Made by a program: the position numbers and the translations under genes. A model generated the notes under the pieces. It was not told the origin of the DNA and searched no databases. It saw only the letters and a list, made by a program, of their open reading frames with translations. Of a stretch of 64,000 bases of DNA, positions 8,090 through 16,853 are shown in pieces. The number at the start of each line of letters is the position of its first letter. Within the stretch, counting starts at the first letter, position 1. The DNA comes from Clostridium uliginosum (lineage in GTDB: Bacteria; Bacillota; Clostridia; Clostridiales; Clostridiaceae), in NCBI RefSeq assembly GCF_900112485.1, contig NZ_FOMG01000007.1, forward strand, positions 100,622-164,621. The letters run 5' to 3'.

Positions 8090-10064
8090 TATATTTATAT
8101 AACTCTGTTAATTTATTTGTTGGTAAAACTACTATGGCAATATTTCCTCCTAATGCTACAGTACTTGCACCTTCTATATTTTTATTTATTTTCTGTATAT
8201 CATTACTAGATATATATTCAACTAACACTCCTTTCTTCTCATCTAAATTATCATATCTACTTAATACTTCCCTACTTATAGTACAACTTTCATTTATATT
8301 AGATAAATTATTTGAAATACTCCTATTAGAAATAGATGTTATTATATCTGAAATTATTTCTAGAGTATTAAATGCACATACTTCTCCATACCCCCAATAT
8401 GGATCTGGATAATTAACCTGTGGTCTATCTCTTTTTGCTCCCTTTACTAAGTAATTCTTTAATCTTTGTCCAAATAAATAAAAATCATTCTTTTTAACTA
8501 TGCCCCATTCCATAATTAACGCACAAATTCCAGCAACATGTGGTGCTGCCATAGATGTTCCTGACTTAGTATCAAACCTTCTATTCGGTATAGGCCCAAG
8601 TATTCCTTCTCCTGGTGCAACCAAATCTGGTCTAATTGCCTCATACAGCACGGGCTTTCCTCTTCCACTAAAAGAAGATAAAGTATTTGTTATATAATCA
8701 TAACTTCCAACAGCAATTATGTTTTCTACGGTTGCAGGGATTCCAAGTGTATTCAATACTGATGGTTCTAAAAACTTAGTTTTTATATTAAGACCTTCTG
8801 CTATAGGTAGCCACATAGAATATTCTCCTGTATACTCATTTAGAACATTTATTGTTAGTGACCATTCCCCCCCTATTAAATACTCATCTAGTCCAACTAA
8901 AGCTATTTGGATTTCACCCTCTAAATCAAATGGTTTAGGACCAGCTACATATATTTGAAATCTATCACGTCCTATTGTTCCTTCAAAATAACCCTCTCTT
9001 AATATAATTTCTCCACTGCTTTTACCTGTTGGACTTATTATATTAATCGATAACTCAGGTAAAACAGGTTTATATAAATTTATTATTACAGTAGGTTCAT
9101 CATTAGCTACATTAAAAGAAACTCTTTGGTTCACTTTTAAAGGTCCACCAACATGATGACTTTGATCGCCCTCATTTCCAGCTGCTATAACAATAGATAC
9201 TCTCTCTAAATTAGCAACAGTTCTAATATACTGTTCTAATAAGCTACTCCCATTATGTGCTCCATCATTTGTACTTAAACTCATATTAACAACTAATGGC
9301 ATCCCTAATTCTTTACTTTTATTAAGTAAAAATTTAAGTCCTTTCATTATTTGTGAACTTAAAGCATATCTTCCTCTTGCAGCTTTTACCATAGCTATTG
9401 AGCTTTTAGGTGCAACACCCATATATTTAAGATCTATTCTTCCTCCAGCGCAAGCAATTCCTGTAACATGAGTTCCATGCCCTGTTAAATCTTTAGAACT
9501 TACTACTTCAAACGGATCATTAGATTTTAATGCTTTATTTATTTCATTACTATCATATATCCTTCCTGCTTCACTTAAATCATAAATATATTTTATTCTT
9601 GTAGTTCCATCATCATTTAAAAAGGCTGGATGAGTATAGTCTATTCCTGAATCTATAAATCCTATAAGAACTCCTTCTCCTGAAACATTAAATCTACTAG
9701 TTGCTTGAGGTACACAACATGCTCCATTACTTTGAATATCTGTAGTATATAAATTTTTAGGTAACTCTATATATTGGATAATTGGACTTTTAGCTAATGA
9801 TTCTAACTCATTTATAGGAATATTAACTATTCCAAATCCAAAACCCAAATCATAATATTGTCCACTTAATCCACCCACAAATTGTGCAATAGTATCTGCA
9901 GATTCTCCTGATAAAATTACAACTTCTATAAGTGTATTTTGATCAATCACATTTAATTGCGAATTTAGCTTATTTAATATTGCCTTAGGAACATTTTGCA
10001 GTAGACCTATTGAGGCATCTATTTTGGGTGCCGTTTGAAGTCTTATATTTTCTATCTTAATCAC
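8076..10064 (-). CDS. Csp-type subtilisin protease (S8 family), probable SleC activator
   Basis: This 662-aa S8 peptidase has a complete triad: D138 (GFIDSGIDYTHP), H196 (TGHGTHVTG) and S504 (SGTSMAAPHVAG). Residues 1 to about 115 form an inhibitor-like prodomain. The large insert between His and Ser (about 300-450) is the jelly-roll seen in clostridial CspA/B/C. These spore proteases cleave pro-SleC, and sleC follows directly. Only one csp gene is present, unlike the three-gene sets of some clostridia, and it keeps an intact active site, so it should be CspB-like. The start is a GTG with a weak ribosome site, only 12 bases from the target repeat of TWA element 6. The C-terminus R-H-F runs into an element remnant. 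Confidence 0.85.
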   Translation of the reverse strand: MIKIENIRLQTAPKIDASIGLLQNVPKAILNKLNSQLNVIDQNTLIEVVILSGESADTIAQFVGGLSGQYYDLGFGFGIVNIPINELESLAKSPIIQYIELPKNLYTTDIQSNGACCVPQATSRFNVSGEGVLIGFIDSGIDYTHPAFLNDDGTTRIKYIYDLSEAGRIYDSNEINKALKSNDPFEVVSSKDLTGHGTHVTGIACAGGRIDLKYMGVAPKSSIAMVKAARGRYALSSQIMKGLKFLLNKSKELGMPLVVNMSLSTNDGAHNGSSLLEQYIRTVANLERVSIVIAAGNEGDQSHHVGGPLKVNQRVSFNVANDEPTVIINLYKPVLPELSINIISPTGKSSGEIILREGYFEGTIGRDRFQIYVAGPKPFDLEGEIQIALVGLDEYLIGGEWSLTINVLNEYTGEYSMWLPIAEGLNIKTKFLEPSVLNTLGIPATVENIIAVGSYDYITNTLSSFSGRGKPVLYEAIRPDLVAPGEGILGPIPNRRFDTKSGTSMAAPHVAGICALIMEWGIVKKNDFYLFGQRLKNYLVKGAKRDRPQVNYPDPYWGYGEVCAFNTLEIISDIITSISNRSISNNLSNINESCTISREVLSRYDNLDEKKGVLVEYISSNDIQKINKNIEGASTVALGGNIAIVVLPTNKLTELYKYIRHF

Positions 10065-10076
10065 ATCCCAATATTT

Positions 10077-10356
10077 TTAGGCATATAAAAAAATAACAAG
10101 TCAAAGATGTGACGTATATTTCATGTCAGACAAGGAGGTGATATCAGCTAATAGTAAGCCTATTAGCTGATTTTATCGACATGAGCAGAGAACCAAAAGT
10201 GAGAATCGAAATTTTATATTTTATTCTTCGAACTTTCACACCGTGCAATCTATGATTTTGTGTGAATCACTTACTCAGCGAGTGTATACGAGTCGAGCTT
10301 CTTTATCACACAAAATAGACTAATATACTGATTCGTTATTTTTTGAATATGCATTA
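10077..10356 (+). mobile_element. TWA element 6 (long form, 280 bp)
   Basis: TTA|GGCATATAAAAAAATAAC...TTTTTTGAATATGCA|TTA. The interior holds TGTCAGACAAGGAGGTGA, a hairpin (ATCAGCTAATAG/CTATTAGCTGAT), then the CGAACTTTC...ACTTACTCAGCGAGTG...GAGTCGAG module shared with elements 14 and 19. It sits 12 bp in front of the csp GTG start, so it separates that gene from whatever promoter lay upstream. Confidence 0.88.
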
Positions 10357-10397
10357 TAAAATAATGTATGCCTCTCATCATTATTAATTGAATACAT

Positions 10398-10515
10398 TAA
10401 GCACGTGAAAGAAAAAAAAGTTTAGCTTATAGATTATCTATTAGCTAAACTTATTCACACAGTATGATGCTAAATAGACTAGCACACTGACTTGTTATTT
10501 GTTGAACATTCCTAA
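10398..10515 (+). mobile_element. TWA element 7 (medium form)
   Basis: TAA|GCACGTGAAAGAAAAAAAAG...TTGTTGAACATTCC|TAA, with one G apparently lost from the left end. Its internal stem GTTTAGCT...AGCTAAAC occupies the position of the inner hairpin in the long forms. Confidence 0.78.
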
Positions 10516-10549
10516 TATTGTGTTTTCAATTTTTGGCTCTGTTTTAATA

Positions 10550-10592
10550 TAAAAATAGTCATATATTCTAAATACAAATATATGACTATTCT
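10550..10592 (-). terminator. Probable terminator of the XRE regulator gene
   Basis: The stem AATAGTCATATAT/ATATATGACTATT is followed on the minus strand by TTTTTATAT, starting 9 bases past the XRE stop codon at 10601. Confidence 0.75.
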
Positions 10593-10600
10593 AAATAATT

Positions 10601-11272
10601 TTATAATTTTATTTCTATTCTCTCCAATTTAGCAATTACACTTAGTTCTTTTACTTCCATCGTTTCAGTAAGCAGACTACCACCATTACTAACTAAAAGA
10701 ACTTTGGAATTTCCTAAACTCTTTATTTGTCTTATTTTCCTTTTACCCTTATATTCAATCAAAAAGAATCCATTATTACTAATTTCCTTAACTATATGTG
10801 CAAAAGCCAAATCACCCTTTAACATTCTAAATCCCGTCATTTCATTATCTTCTAGCTCTAAATAGAAGACCTTATCTTGCGGATATTCTTCTACCTTATT
10901 TGAATGAATAGGTAATTCCTTAAATCCCTTTTTATTAGAAAGAGAATAATCATATATAGGTACACTTTTAATTACTGATGCAAATGCGTCAGTCCACACC
11001 TCTGAAGCTTTTTCTCTTTTTGCACTTGGTAATTCTCTTAAATTTTTCTTTTCTTGCATTAAATCTTCATCAGTAACAACCATACTTATATCATTTAAAT
11101 CTGTTTTTAAAAATTTAGCTGCTCTATCTATGAATTCTTCAGTAACAACTTTTCTTCCCATTTCAACTTCATTTATATATTTTTCCGCTACTCCTAACTT
11201 TTTAGCTAGAACTTTAGCAGATATATCACTTTTTTCTCTTGCTTGTTTTATTTTCTCCCCTACACGGCTCAC
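10601..11272 (-). CDS. XRE-family regulator with S24-like C-terminal domain
   Basis: The 223-aa protein has an XRE helix-turn-helix at about 5-60 (IKQAREKSDISAKVLAKKLGV...YINEVEMGR). Residues about 105-220 resemble the LexA/CI S24 peptidase fold (YLELEDNEMTGFRMLKGDLAFAHIV). The family's self-cleavage motif is normally D-S-S/N-M, but here it reads D142-N-E144-M, so the nucleophilic serine is absent and self-cleavage is unlikely. It may sense a signal without proteolysis. It begins one base after the DUF3783 gene ends, so the two are cotranscribed. Confidence 0.8.
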   Translation of the reverse strand: MSRVGEKIKQAREKSDISAKVLAKKLGVAEKYINEVEMGRKVVTEEFIDRAAKFLKTDLNDISMVVTDEDLMQEKKNLRELPSAKREKASEVWTDAFASVIKSVPIYDYSLSNKKGFKELPIHSNKVEEYPQDKVFYLELEDNEMTGFRMLKGDLAFAHIVKEISNNGFFLIEYKGKRKIRQIKSLGNSKVLLVSNGGSLLTETMEVKELSVIAKLERIEIKL

Positions 11273-11273
11273 A

Positions 11274-11642
11274 TTATTCTCTCCCTTTTTGTTGAGTTTC
11301 GAACCACTCTCTTTCCTCTATCAAGTGTTCTAATAAATATTTAAAAGACCAATTACAAGAAGTAGGTGTAGTTACAGCAAGCACGCCACCATTAATGAAA
11401 CTTCTTATATACTTAATTGCTGCTTTTAATTCACCTTCGTTAAATCCATTAAACACTATCATATATTCTTTGGGCATATCTTGAGATTCATCAACTATGT
11501 TCAACCCCGATATGATATCTTTAACCTTCATTTGGCTCATATCACTTGTGACTTTAATAACTTTACCATATCGTTGCTTTATTTTAACAATTTCATTATC
11601 TTCTAATCCATAAACTAATATGCATTTAATATTCTGGATCAT
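11274..11642 (-). CDS. DUF3783 family protein
   Basis: This 122-aa soluble protein begins IKCILVYGLEDNEIVKIKQ and contains EYMIVFNGFNEGELKAAIKYIRS and GGVLAVTTPTSCNWSFKYLLEHLIEER. These are recognisable blocks of the uncharacterised clostridial DUF3783 family. There is no known activity. The ribosome site AGGTGG precedes the ATG. It is immediately upstream of the XRE gene, with a 1-base gap, which suggests a shared regulatory role, but that is inference. Confidence 0.75.
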   Translation of the reverse strand: MIQNIKCILVYGLEDNEIVKIKQRYGKVIKVTSDMSQMKVKDIISGLNIVDESQDMPKEYMIVFNGFNEGELKAAIKYIRSFINGGVLAVTTPTSCNWSFKYLLEHLIEEREWFETQQKGRE

Positions 11643-11669
11643 ACTTACACCACCTTTACACCCTTGTAA

Positions 11670-11756
11670 TAAGGCTTATTAAAGAAAATAATAAGTCAAA
11701 GATGCGACGTATATTTTAGTGTCATACTGACTTGTTATTTATTTTAATGTGCCTAA
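11670..11756 (+). mobile_element. TWA element 8
   Basis: TAA|GGCTTATTAAAGAAAATAA...ATTTTAATGTGCC|TAA. It is a centre-deleted form with the same junction as element 4 (GTGTCA joined to TACTGACTTGTTATT). It lies 28 bp upstream of the DUF3783 start. Confidence 0.85.
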
Positions 11757-11776
11757 ATACTATATAATTCTAAAAT

Positions 11777-12301
11777 TTATTCCTCAATTATTTCTGGTTC
11801 TTTATAAGTTTCTCCTTGAGTATCTACCTTGACACTTTCCATTACTTGATCTTCATAAGGTCTATCTGCTCTATCAGTCTTTGTAGCAACTATATCATCA
11901 ACAATATCAATACCTTCAATAACTTTACCAAATGATGCATATTGACCATCTAAATGTGGAGAATTTGCTACCATAATAAAGAATTGACTTCCTGCTGAAT
12001 TAGGATCCATAGTTCTTGCCATAGATAATACACCTTTTGAGTGCTTTAACGTATTTTTAAATCCATTAGATGTAAATTCACCCTTTATGCCATATCCAGG
12101 GCCACCCATTCCATTACCTTCTGGACATCCTCCTTGAATCATAAAACCTGGAATAACTCTGTGGAATATTACTCCATCATAAAATCCTTTATTAATTAAA
12201 TCAATAAAATTATTTACCGTATTCGGTGCTATTTCTGGATATAATTCTGCCTTAATAGCCCCTCCATTTTTCATAGTTATTGTAACAATAGGATTTTTCA
12301 T
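11777..12301 (-). CDS. ppiB: Cyclophilin-type peptidyl-prolyl isomerase
   Basis: I place the start at the ATG 12301-12299 (M-K-N-P-I-V), because AAAGGAGA lies just upstream of it. A frame extension to 12328 is only read-through of TWA element 9. The 174-aa cytosolic protein has all cyclophilin blocks: GFYDGVIFHRVIPGFMIQGG, SMARTMDPNSAGSQFFI, HLDGQYASFGKV. It catalyses cis-trans isomerisation of prolyl bonds. It lies downstream of murI on the same strand, 142 bp away, with the element between them. Confidence 0.92.
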   Translation of the reverse strand: MKNPIVTITMKNGGAIKAELYPEIAPNTVNNFIDLINKGFYDGVIFHRVIPGFMIQGGCPEGNGMGGPGYGIKGEFTSNGFKNTLKHSKGVLSMARTMDPNSAGSQFFIMVANSPHLDGQYASFGKVIEGIDIVDDIVATKTDRADRPYEDQVMESVKVDTQGETYKEPEIIEE

Positions 12302-12320
12302 GAAAATTCTCCTTTCAACA

Positions 12321-12387
12321 TTAGGCATTATAAAAGTATTTAACCAAACATTTTAAAATACTATTTTATTATTCTTATAGTGCCTCA
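12321..12387. mobile_element. TWA element 9 (diverged, short)
   Basis: TTA|GGCATTATAAAAGTA...TTATAGTGCC|TCA. The ends are inverted repeats. The flanking triplets TTA and TCA differ by one base. It sits 20 bp upstream of the ppiB start codon. Confidence 0.6.
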
Positions 12388-12443
12388 AACTTAATATTAT
12401 TATTAACTAAATAATTAATATAAGACATATGAATTATTTAGTA

Positions 12444-13232
12444 TTAATCTATTATATCTATTAATCTTTTAGAAAGATCAATTATTTCATTGCTTTTATT
12501 AGAATTTAGTATAACTATATTCCCTTGTTGCTGTCTATCAGTTAATAAATTTTTTTCTTCTAATCTTCTTTTTAATTCTTGTGAAGTTCCAAGCCCTCCA
12601 TCAATAATAGGTATAGTTTTATCCATTATTTTATATAATGTTTCTTTTATAAATGGATAATGAGTACATCCTAAAACAACAACACCTATATCATTAATTA
12701 AATATGGCTTAAATTTTTCCTTTAAATAATTCTCTAAATCCTCACCTTGTAAAATTCCATGCTCTATGAATTCAACTAATTTAGCACATGGTAATGATAC
12801 TATATCATAATCTTCCTTATATTTGTCCATAAGATGCTTAAATTTCTCTTCTTTTAATGTCATTGGTGTTGCCATTATTATTATGCTACCTTTTCTATGA
12901 TACCTTACAGCTAACTTTAGTGCTGGTTCTATTCCCACAATTGGAATATCTTTATACTTATCCCTAATCAAATCTATTGCAGCACTTGTTGCGGTATTAC
13001 ATGCTACAACAATAGCTTTTGCATGTTTTTCCAATAATAATTCTACTGCCTTAGTTGTAAGCGTTCTAACTTCCTCTAATCCCTTGATTCCATAAGGTGC
13101 ATTTTTTGAATCACCAAAATATATATAATCTTCATTAGGCATTAAACGAATAGCTTCTTTCATTACACTTAATCCGCCTACTCCTGAATCAAAAAAACCT
13201 ATAGGCCTATTTTTAATATCCAAAGTGTCCAC
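12444..13232 (-). CDS. murI: Glutamate racemase
   Basis: The 262-aa enzyme converts L- to D-glutamate for peptidoglycan. It has the family blocks [28 protein letters not shown] with catalytic C78, and LGCTHYPF with catalytic C189. The frame opens with GTG at 13232, but the TTG at 13223 is also possible since GGAG lies 9 bases upstream of it. The gene is monocistronic or the first gene before ppiB. Confidence 0.93.
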   Translation of the reverse strand: MDTLDIKNRPIGFFDSGVGGLSVMKEAIRLMPNEDYIYFGDSKNAPYGIKGLEEVRTLTTKAVELLLEKHAKAIVVACNTATSAAIDLIRDKYKDIPIVGIEPALKLAVRYHRKGSIIIMATPMTLKEEKFKHLMDKYKEDYDIVSLPCAKLVEFIEHGILQGEDLENYLKEKFKPYLINDIGVVVLGCTHYPFIKETLYKIMDKTIPIIDGGLGTSQELKRRLEEKNLLTDRQQQGNIVILNSNKSNEIIDLSKRLIDIID

Positions 13233-13478
13233 ACTCCATTTTCCTTATATTATCTAATAAATATTTTATTACTTTATTAAGAATAAATCTATATAGAATT
13301 GCTTTTTCACTATACTTTTAGATTAATTTTTATTTAAAAAATAATTTTAAGCATACAATATATAGTGCTTATTAATAATTAAATTTTATGCTATATTTCA
13401 TTTTAAAACAGCTATATGTCCTATTCTTCAACTAATTATACTATACATAGTTAATTTTTAAATTTAGCCTTAAACATA

Positions 13479-13507
13479 TTGACACCACTCTGTACTTATA
13501 ATAGAAT
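13479..13507 (+). promoter_or_regulatory. Sigma-A type promoter of the glutamine synthetase gene
   Basis: TTGACA (13479-13484), 17-base spacer, TAGAAT (13502-13507). It is the only good promoter-like match in the 13233-13567 gap, which otherwise holds AT-rich DNA without recognisable features. Confidence 0.7.
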
Positions 13508-13642
13508 TTCCATATAGTTAAATTTACGAATGTTTTAATACATTTTTAATTTTTTATTCGATATTTATTGATTTTTATACAATTTTATATATGGAAGGAT
13601 GTGAAAAGCTTATTACAGGAGTATTCTGTAATAGCTGATTAT

Positions 13643-15541
13643 ATGAACAATTTACTTTATGTTATTAAGAAAGAACATCACAATGCTAAGGATTTAAATG
13701 CTATCTTAAAGGAGCATACTCAAATTAAATTTGTATCATTTGTAGGAATTGATTTATCAGGTAATGATACTGATGAAAAAATTCCTGTTAAACTTTTCTT
13801 AGATGATATTGATTCATTTTTAAATGGAATTGCAGTTCAAACAGATGGTTCTTCTGTAGTTTTACCTGGCATTGCAACTTTAAATAATGCTAAAGTTGAT
13901 ATGATTACTGATTTAAATTGTAATTGGTTTGTTGATTATAACTTTAATTTTATTGATACAGTTACTAACAGTCCTGTTGGAACATTAAGAATACCTTGTT
14001 TCCTATACCATGATAATAAACCAGTTGATTCTAGACATATCTTAAGTGCAGCTGTATCTACATTTAAAGAAAGTCTTACTAATATATTTACTACTAAACC
14101 TGAAATATTAAAAGTTTATGGAATTACTGCTGATGATGTGGAAGAAATAATTATTACATCAGCTACTGAGTTAGAATTTTGGGTTAAAACTCCTAATGAC
14201 ATAGCTGAAGTTGAAGAGTTGTCAACTTCTCAAGTACTACATGAACATTATTGGACACGAACTAAAGGTGCTGTAAGAACCGCATTGGAAGAAACTCTGC
14301 TTTTAATGGAAGACTACGGATTTGAACCTGAAATGGGTCATAAAGAAGTTGGTGGTGTAAGAGCTAGATTAACTTCATCAGGTAATTTTGACCACGTAAT
14401 GGAACAAATAGAAATTGACTGGAAATATTCTGATGCTCTTCAAGCTGCTGATAATGAATTGTTTGTAAGAATATTAGCTCAAGAAACATTTAGGAGAAAC
14501 GGTCTTGAGGTAACATTTATGGCAAAACCAATTGAAGAAGTTGCAGGTTCTGGAATGCATACACATTTAGGTGTTAGCTTAAAATTAAAGAACGGAAAGA
14601 GGCTTAATATCTTTAATGGTCCTAAAGATCACTTTTTAAGTGTAATAGGATATGGTGCTGTTATGGGAATTCTTAAAAACTATGAAGTTATAAATCCATT
14701 TATTTCTTCAACAAATAATTCATTAAAGAGATTAAAACCTGGATTTGAAGCTCCAATTTGTATAGTAACTTCACTTGGTCAAAGTCCAGAAAATCCATCA
14801 AGAAATAGATCTATCTTACTTGGATTAATTAGAGATTTAAATTCTCCATTAGCTACTAGACTTGAACTTAGATCTCCAAATCCTCATACAAACACATATA
14901 TTGCAATGGCAGTTTCTTATATGTCAATGCTTGATGGTATTTCTTATGCAATAGATAATAACAAAACTGAAGATGAGCTTCTTGCAGAATTATCAAAAAA
15001 ACCAGGTGAATCTGCACAATATCTTGAAAAAAGTAGAGCTTATAGAACTGAAGAAGATGTTTTTGAACATTTCACAGAATTAGAAAGAAATAAATACTTT
15101 GGAAAAGCTCCTGCCACTGTTTATGAAAACTTAGCTCAACTTGATAGTTGTCCTATAAAGGTTAAAGTATTAAAGAGAAATGATGTAATGACAACTTCAC
15201 TTATTAATAGCTTTAAATTAGCTGCTATGGAAAGATGGTCTACTGAAATTACTCATAGAGTCATTAATAACTACATTAGTGAAATTAGATCATTCTTACC
15301 TGTTCATTCATTAGATAAAGCTTTAGATTTAGATATTTCTACTTGGATGAAAATAAATGATTTAAGAATCTACATTATGAAAGATACTTATACTACCAAG
15401 AGCTTATTTACTCGAATTAAAACTGCATTTAGTAATGAGGATTATTCAGATGCTTCAAGATTATATCTTGAACTTGAAGACAAAATGAAAGTACTTAGAC
15501 ACTTGTATTCCTCTTATAAAAAGAATCTTTTAGATATTTAA
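13643..15541 (+). CDS. Glutamine synthetase (long clostridial form)
   Basis: The frame is open from 13568, but I prefer the ATG at 13643 (M-N-N-L-L-Y-V), giving 632 aa. A GTG at 13601 directly after GGAAGGA is the main alternative. Recognisable GS blocks are ATELEFWV, GSGMHTHLGVSL (ATP/metal), NPFISSTNNSLKRLKPGFEAP and LRSPNPHTNTYIAMA. It makes glutamine from glutamate, ammonia and ATP. It is longer than classical GlnA (about 440 aa) because of added N- and C-terminal regions. A perfect ATTACAG/CTGTAAT hairpin lies at 13613-13633, between the two candidate starts. A strong terminator follows. Confidence 0.85.
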   Translation: MNNLLYVIKKEHHNAKDLNAILKEHTQIKFVSFVGIDLSGNDTDEKIPVKLFLDDIDSFLNGIAVQTDGSSVVLPGIATLNNAKVDMITDLNCNWFVDYNFNFIDTVTNSPVGTLRIPCFLYHDNKPVDSRHILSAAVSTFKESLTNIFTTKPEILKVYGITADDVEEIIITSATELEFWVKTPNDIAEVEELSTSQVLHEHYWTRTKGAVRTALEETLLLMEDYGFEPEMGHKEVGGVRARLTSSGNFDHVMEQIEIDWKYSDALQAADNELFVRILAQETFRRNGLEVTFMAKPIEEVAGSGMHTHLGVSLKLKNGKRLNIFNGPKDHFLSVIGYGAVMGILKNYEVINPFISSTNNSLKRLKPGFEAPICIVTSLGQSPENPSRNRSILLGLIRDLNSPLATRLELRSPNPHTNTYIAMAVSYMSMLDGISYAIDNNKTEDELLAELSKKPGESAQYLEKSRAYRTEEDVFEHFTELERNKYFGKAPATVYENLAQLDSCPIKVKVLKRNDVMTTSLINSFKLAAMERWSTEITHRVINNYISEIRSFLPVHSLDKALDLDISTWMKINDLRIYIMKDTYTTKSLFTRIKTAFSNEDYSDASRLYLELEDKMKVLRHLYSSYKKNLLDI

Positions 15542-15567
15542 ATAATTTTAATATAGATATGTTATAA

Positions 15568-15607
15568 ATGGGATAATAAAAATATTTTTTATTATCCCAT
15601 TTTTCAT
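15568..15607 (+). terminator. Terminator of the glutamine synthetase gene
   Basis: The stem ATGGGATAATAAAAA/TTTTTTATTATCCCAT is followed by TTTTTC, about 27 bases after the stop codon. Confidence 0.88.
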
Positions 15608-15612
15608 TTATT

Positions 15613-15641
15613 TTGTATAAAAATACTTTATATGATATAAT
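15613..15641 (+). promoter_or_regulatory. Promoter of the HD-GYP gene
   Basis: TTGTAT, 17-base spacer, TATAAT (15636-15641), about 50 bases ahead of the ATG at 15691. Confidence 0.6.
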
Positions 15642-15690
15642 AAGACATATTTATCCTTGGTTATTCAACTAAAGTTGTGAGGTGCTTATA

Positions 15691-16800
15691 ATGCGTTTAG
15701 TTCCAATCGAATGTGTTAAAGAAGATTCATTATTAGGCAAAACTATATATGATATTGAAGGACGAACTCTACTTAAACCTGGAGTTAAGTTAACGACTTC
15801 TTTAATTTCTAAAATTAAAGAATTGAATATATTTTCTTTATACATAGTTGATGACTATAGTGATTATGAAATAGAAGATATAATAAAACCTGAATTGCGA
15901 CAAAAAGCAATTAAAACAATTAGGCAAACATTTACTGATATAGAACGAGTATCTTTAGCTCATGACTTCAAAAAAAGGTCTATAAGTGATTATTCAAAGA
16001 AGGAGCAAGATTACTTTGCATCAATTAATAGTATCTCTGAAGAATTGTTAGATAACATATTATCTAACAAACACTTACTTGTTTCATTAGTGGATATAAA
16101 AAATATGGATAGTTATACATACCAACATTCTGTAAATGTAGCTGTTCTTTCATTAGTTTTAGGAATAAGTTTAAAGCTTCCAAAGTATAAATTGATTGAA
16201 TTATGTACTGGTGCTTTGCTTCACGATATTGGTAAAACCTTCATAGACAGTGGTATTCTACAGAAACCTGGTAGATTAACTGAATATGAATTTTCAATAA
16301 TAAAACAACATCCTATTAAGGGATATGACTTCTTGAGTTCTATATATGATTTCAATTCTAATAGTAAATTAATAATTCTTCAGCACCATGAAAGAATTGA
16401 TGGACTAGGTTATCCTTATGGAATAAAAGATAATAAAATTAATTATATGGCTAAAATTTCAAGTATAGCAGATGTTTATGATGCATTAACATCTGACAGA
16501 CCTTATAAAAGAGCTATGTGCCCTGGTCAAGCATTGGAATACTTAATGGCTAATACTGGGACATTTTTCGATTATGAACTGGTAAAAGTTTTCTCAAGAG
16601 TACTTGTTCCTTTTCCAAATGGCACAATAGTATCTCTTAGTAATGGAGAAATAGGTATAGTCGAAGAAAATTTTCCCAATTTTCCACTACGTCCATCTAT
16701 TAAAGTACTCAAAAGTATAGATAAAAATAACATAGGTTCTCATATTAATTTGTTGGATGAACTTTCAATTGTAATATCCGACATAGAATATAGTACTTAA
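15691..16800 (+). CDS. HD-GYP domain protein, probable cyclic-di-GMP phosphodiesterase
   Basis: The start is the ATG at 15691, with GAGGTG 6 bases upstream; a GTG three codons earlier is part of that ribosome site. The 369-aa protein has an N-terminal region of unknown fold (about 1-130), then an HD-GYP domain with LLHDIGKTF near 180 and HHERIDGLGYPYG near 230, the diagnostic HHExxDGxGYP motif. Such enzymes hydrolyse c-di-GMP to pGpG or GMP. There is no membrane segment or receiver domain, so its input is unknown. It converges with carB on a shared terminator. Confidence 0.88.
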   Translation: MRLVPIECVKEDSLLGKTIYDIEGRTLLKPGVKLTTSLISKIKELNIFSLYIVDDYSDYEIEDIIKPELRQKAIKTIRQTFTDIERVSLAHDFKKRSISDYSKKEQDYFASINSISEELLDNILSNKHLLVSLVDIKNMDSYTYQHSVNVAVLSLVLGISLKLPKYKLIELCTGALLHDIGKTFIDSGILQKPGRLTEYEFSIIKQHPIKGYDFLSSIYDFNSNSKLIILQHHERIDGLGYPYGIKDNKINYMAKISSIADVYDALTSDRPYKRAMCPGQALEYLMANTGTFFDYELVKVFSRVLVPFPNGTIVSLSNGEIGIVEENFPNFPLRPSIKVLKSIDKNNIGSHINLLDELSIVISDIEYST

Positions 16801-16805
16801 TACAT

Positions 16806-16850
16806 ATTAAAAAGAGTGTATTTCATTTGAAATACACTCTTTTTAATAAA
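16806..16850. terminator. Bidirectional terminator between HD-GYP gene and carB
   Basis: The stem AAAAAGAGTGTATTTCA/TGAAATACACTCTTTTT, with A and T runs on both sides, is placed between two convergent genes. Confidence 0.88.
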
Positions 16851-16853
16851 TTT

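Noticed and set aside
12412..12440. Possible additional TWA left end (TAAGACATATGAA) at 12421
   Set aside because: Only 13 bases match and no opposite end is present, so it was not counted as a copy.
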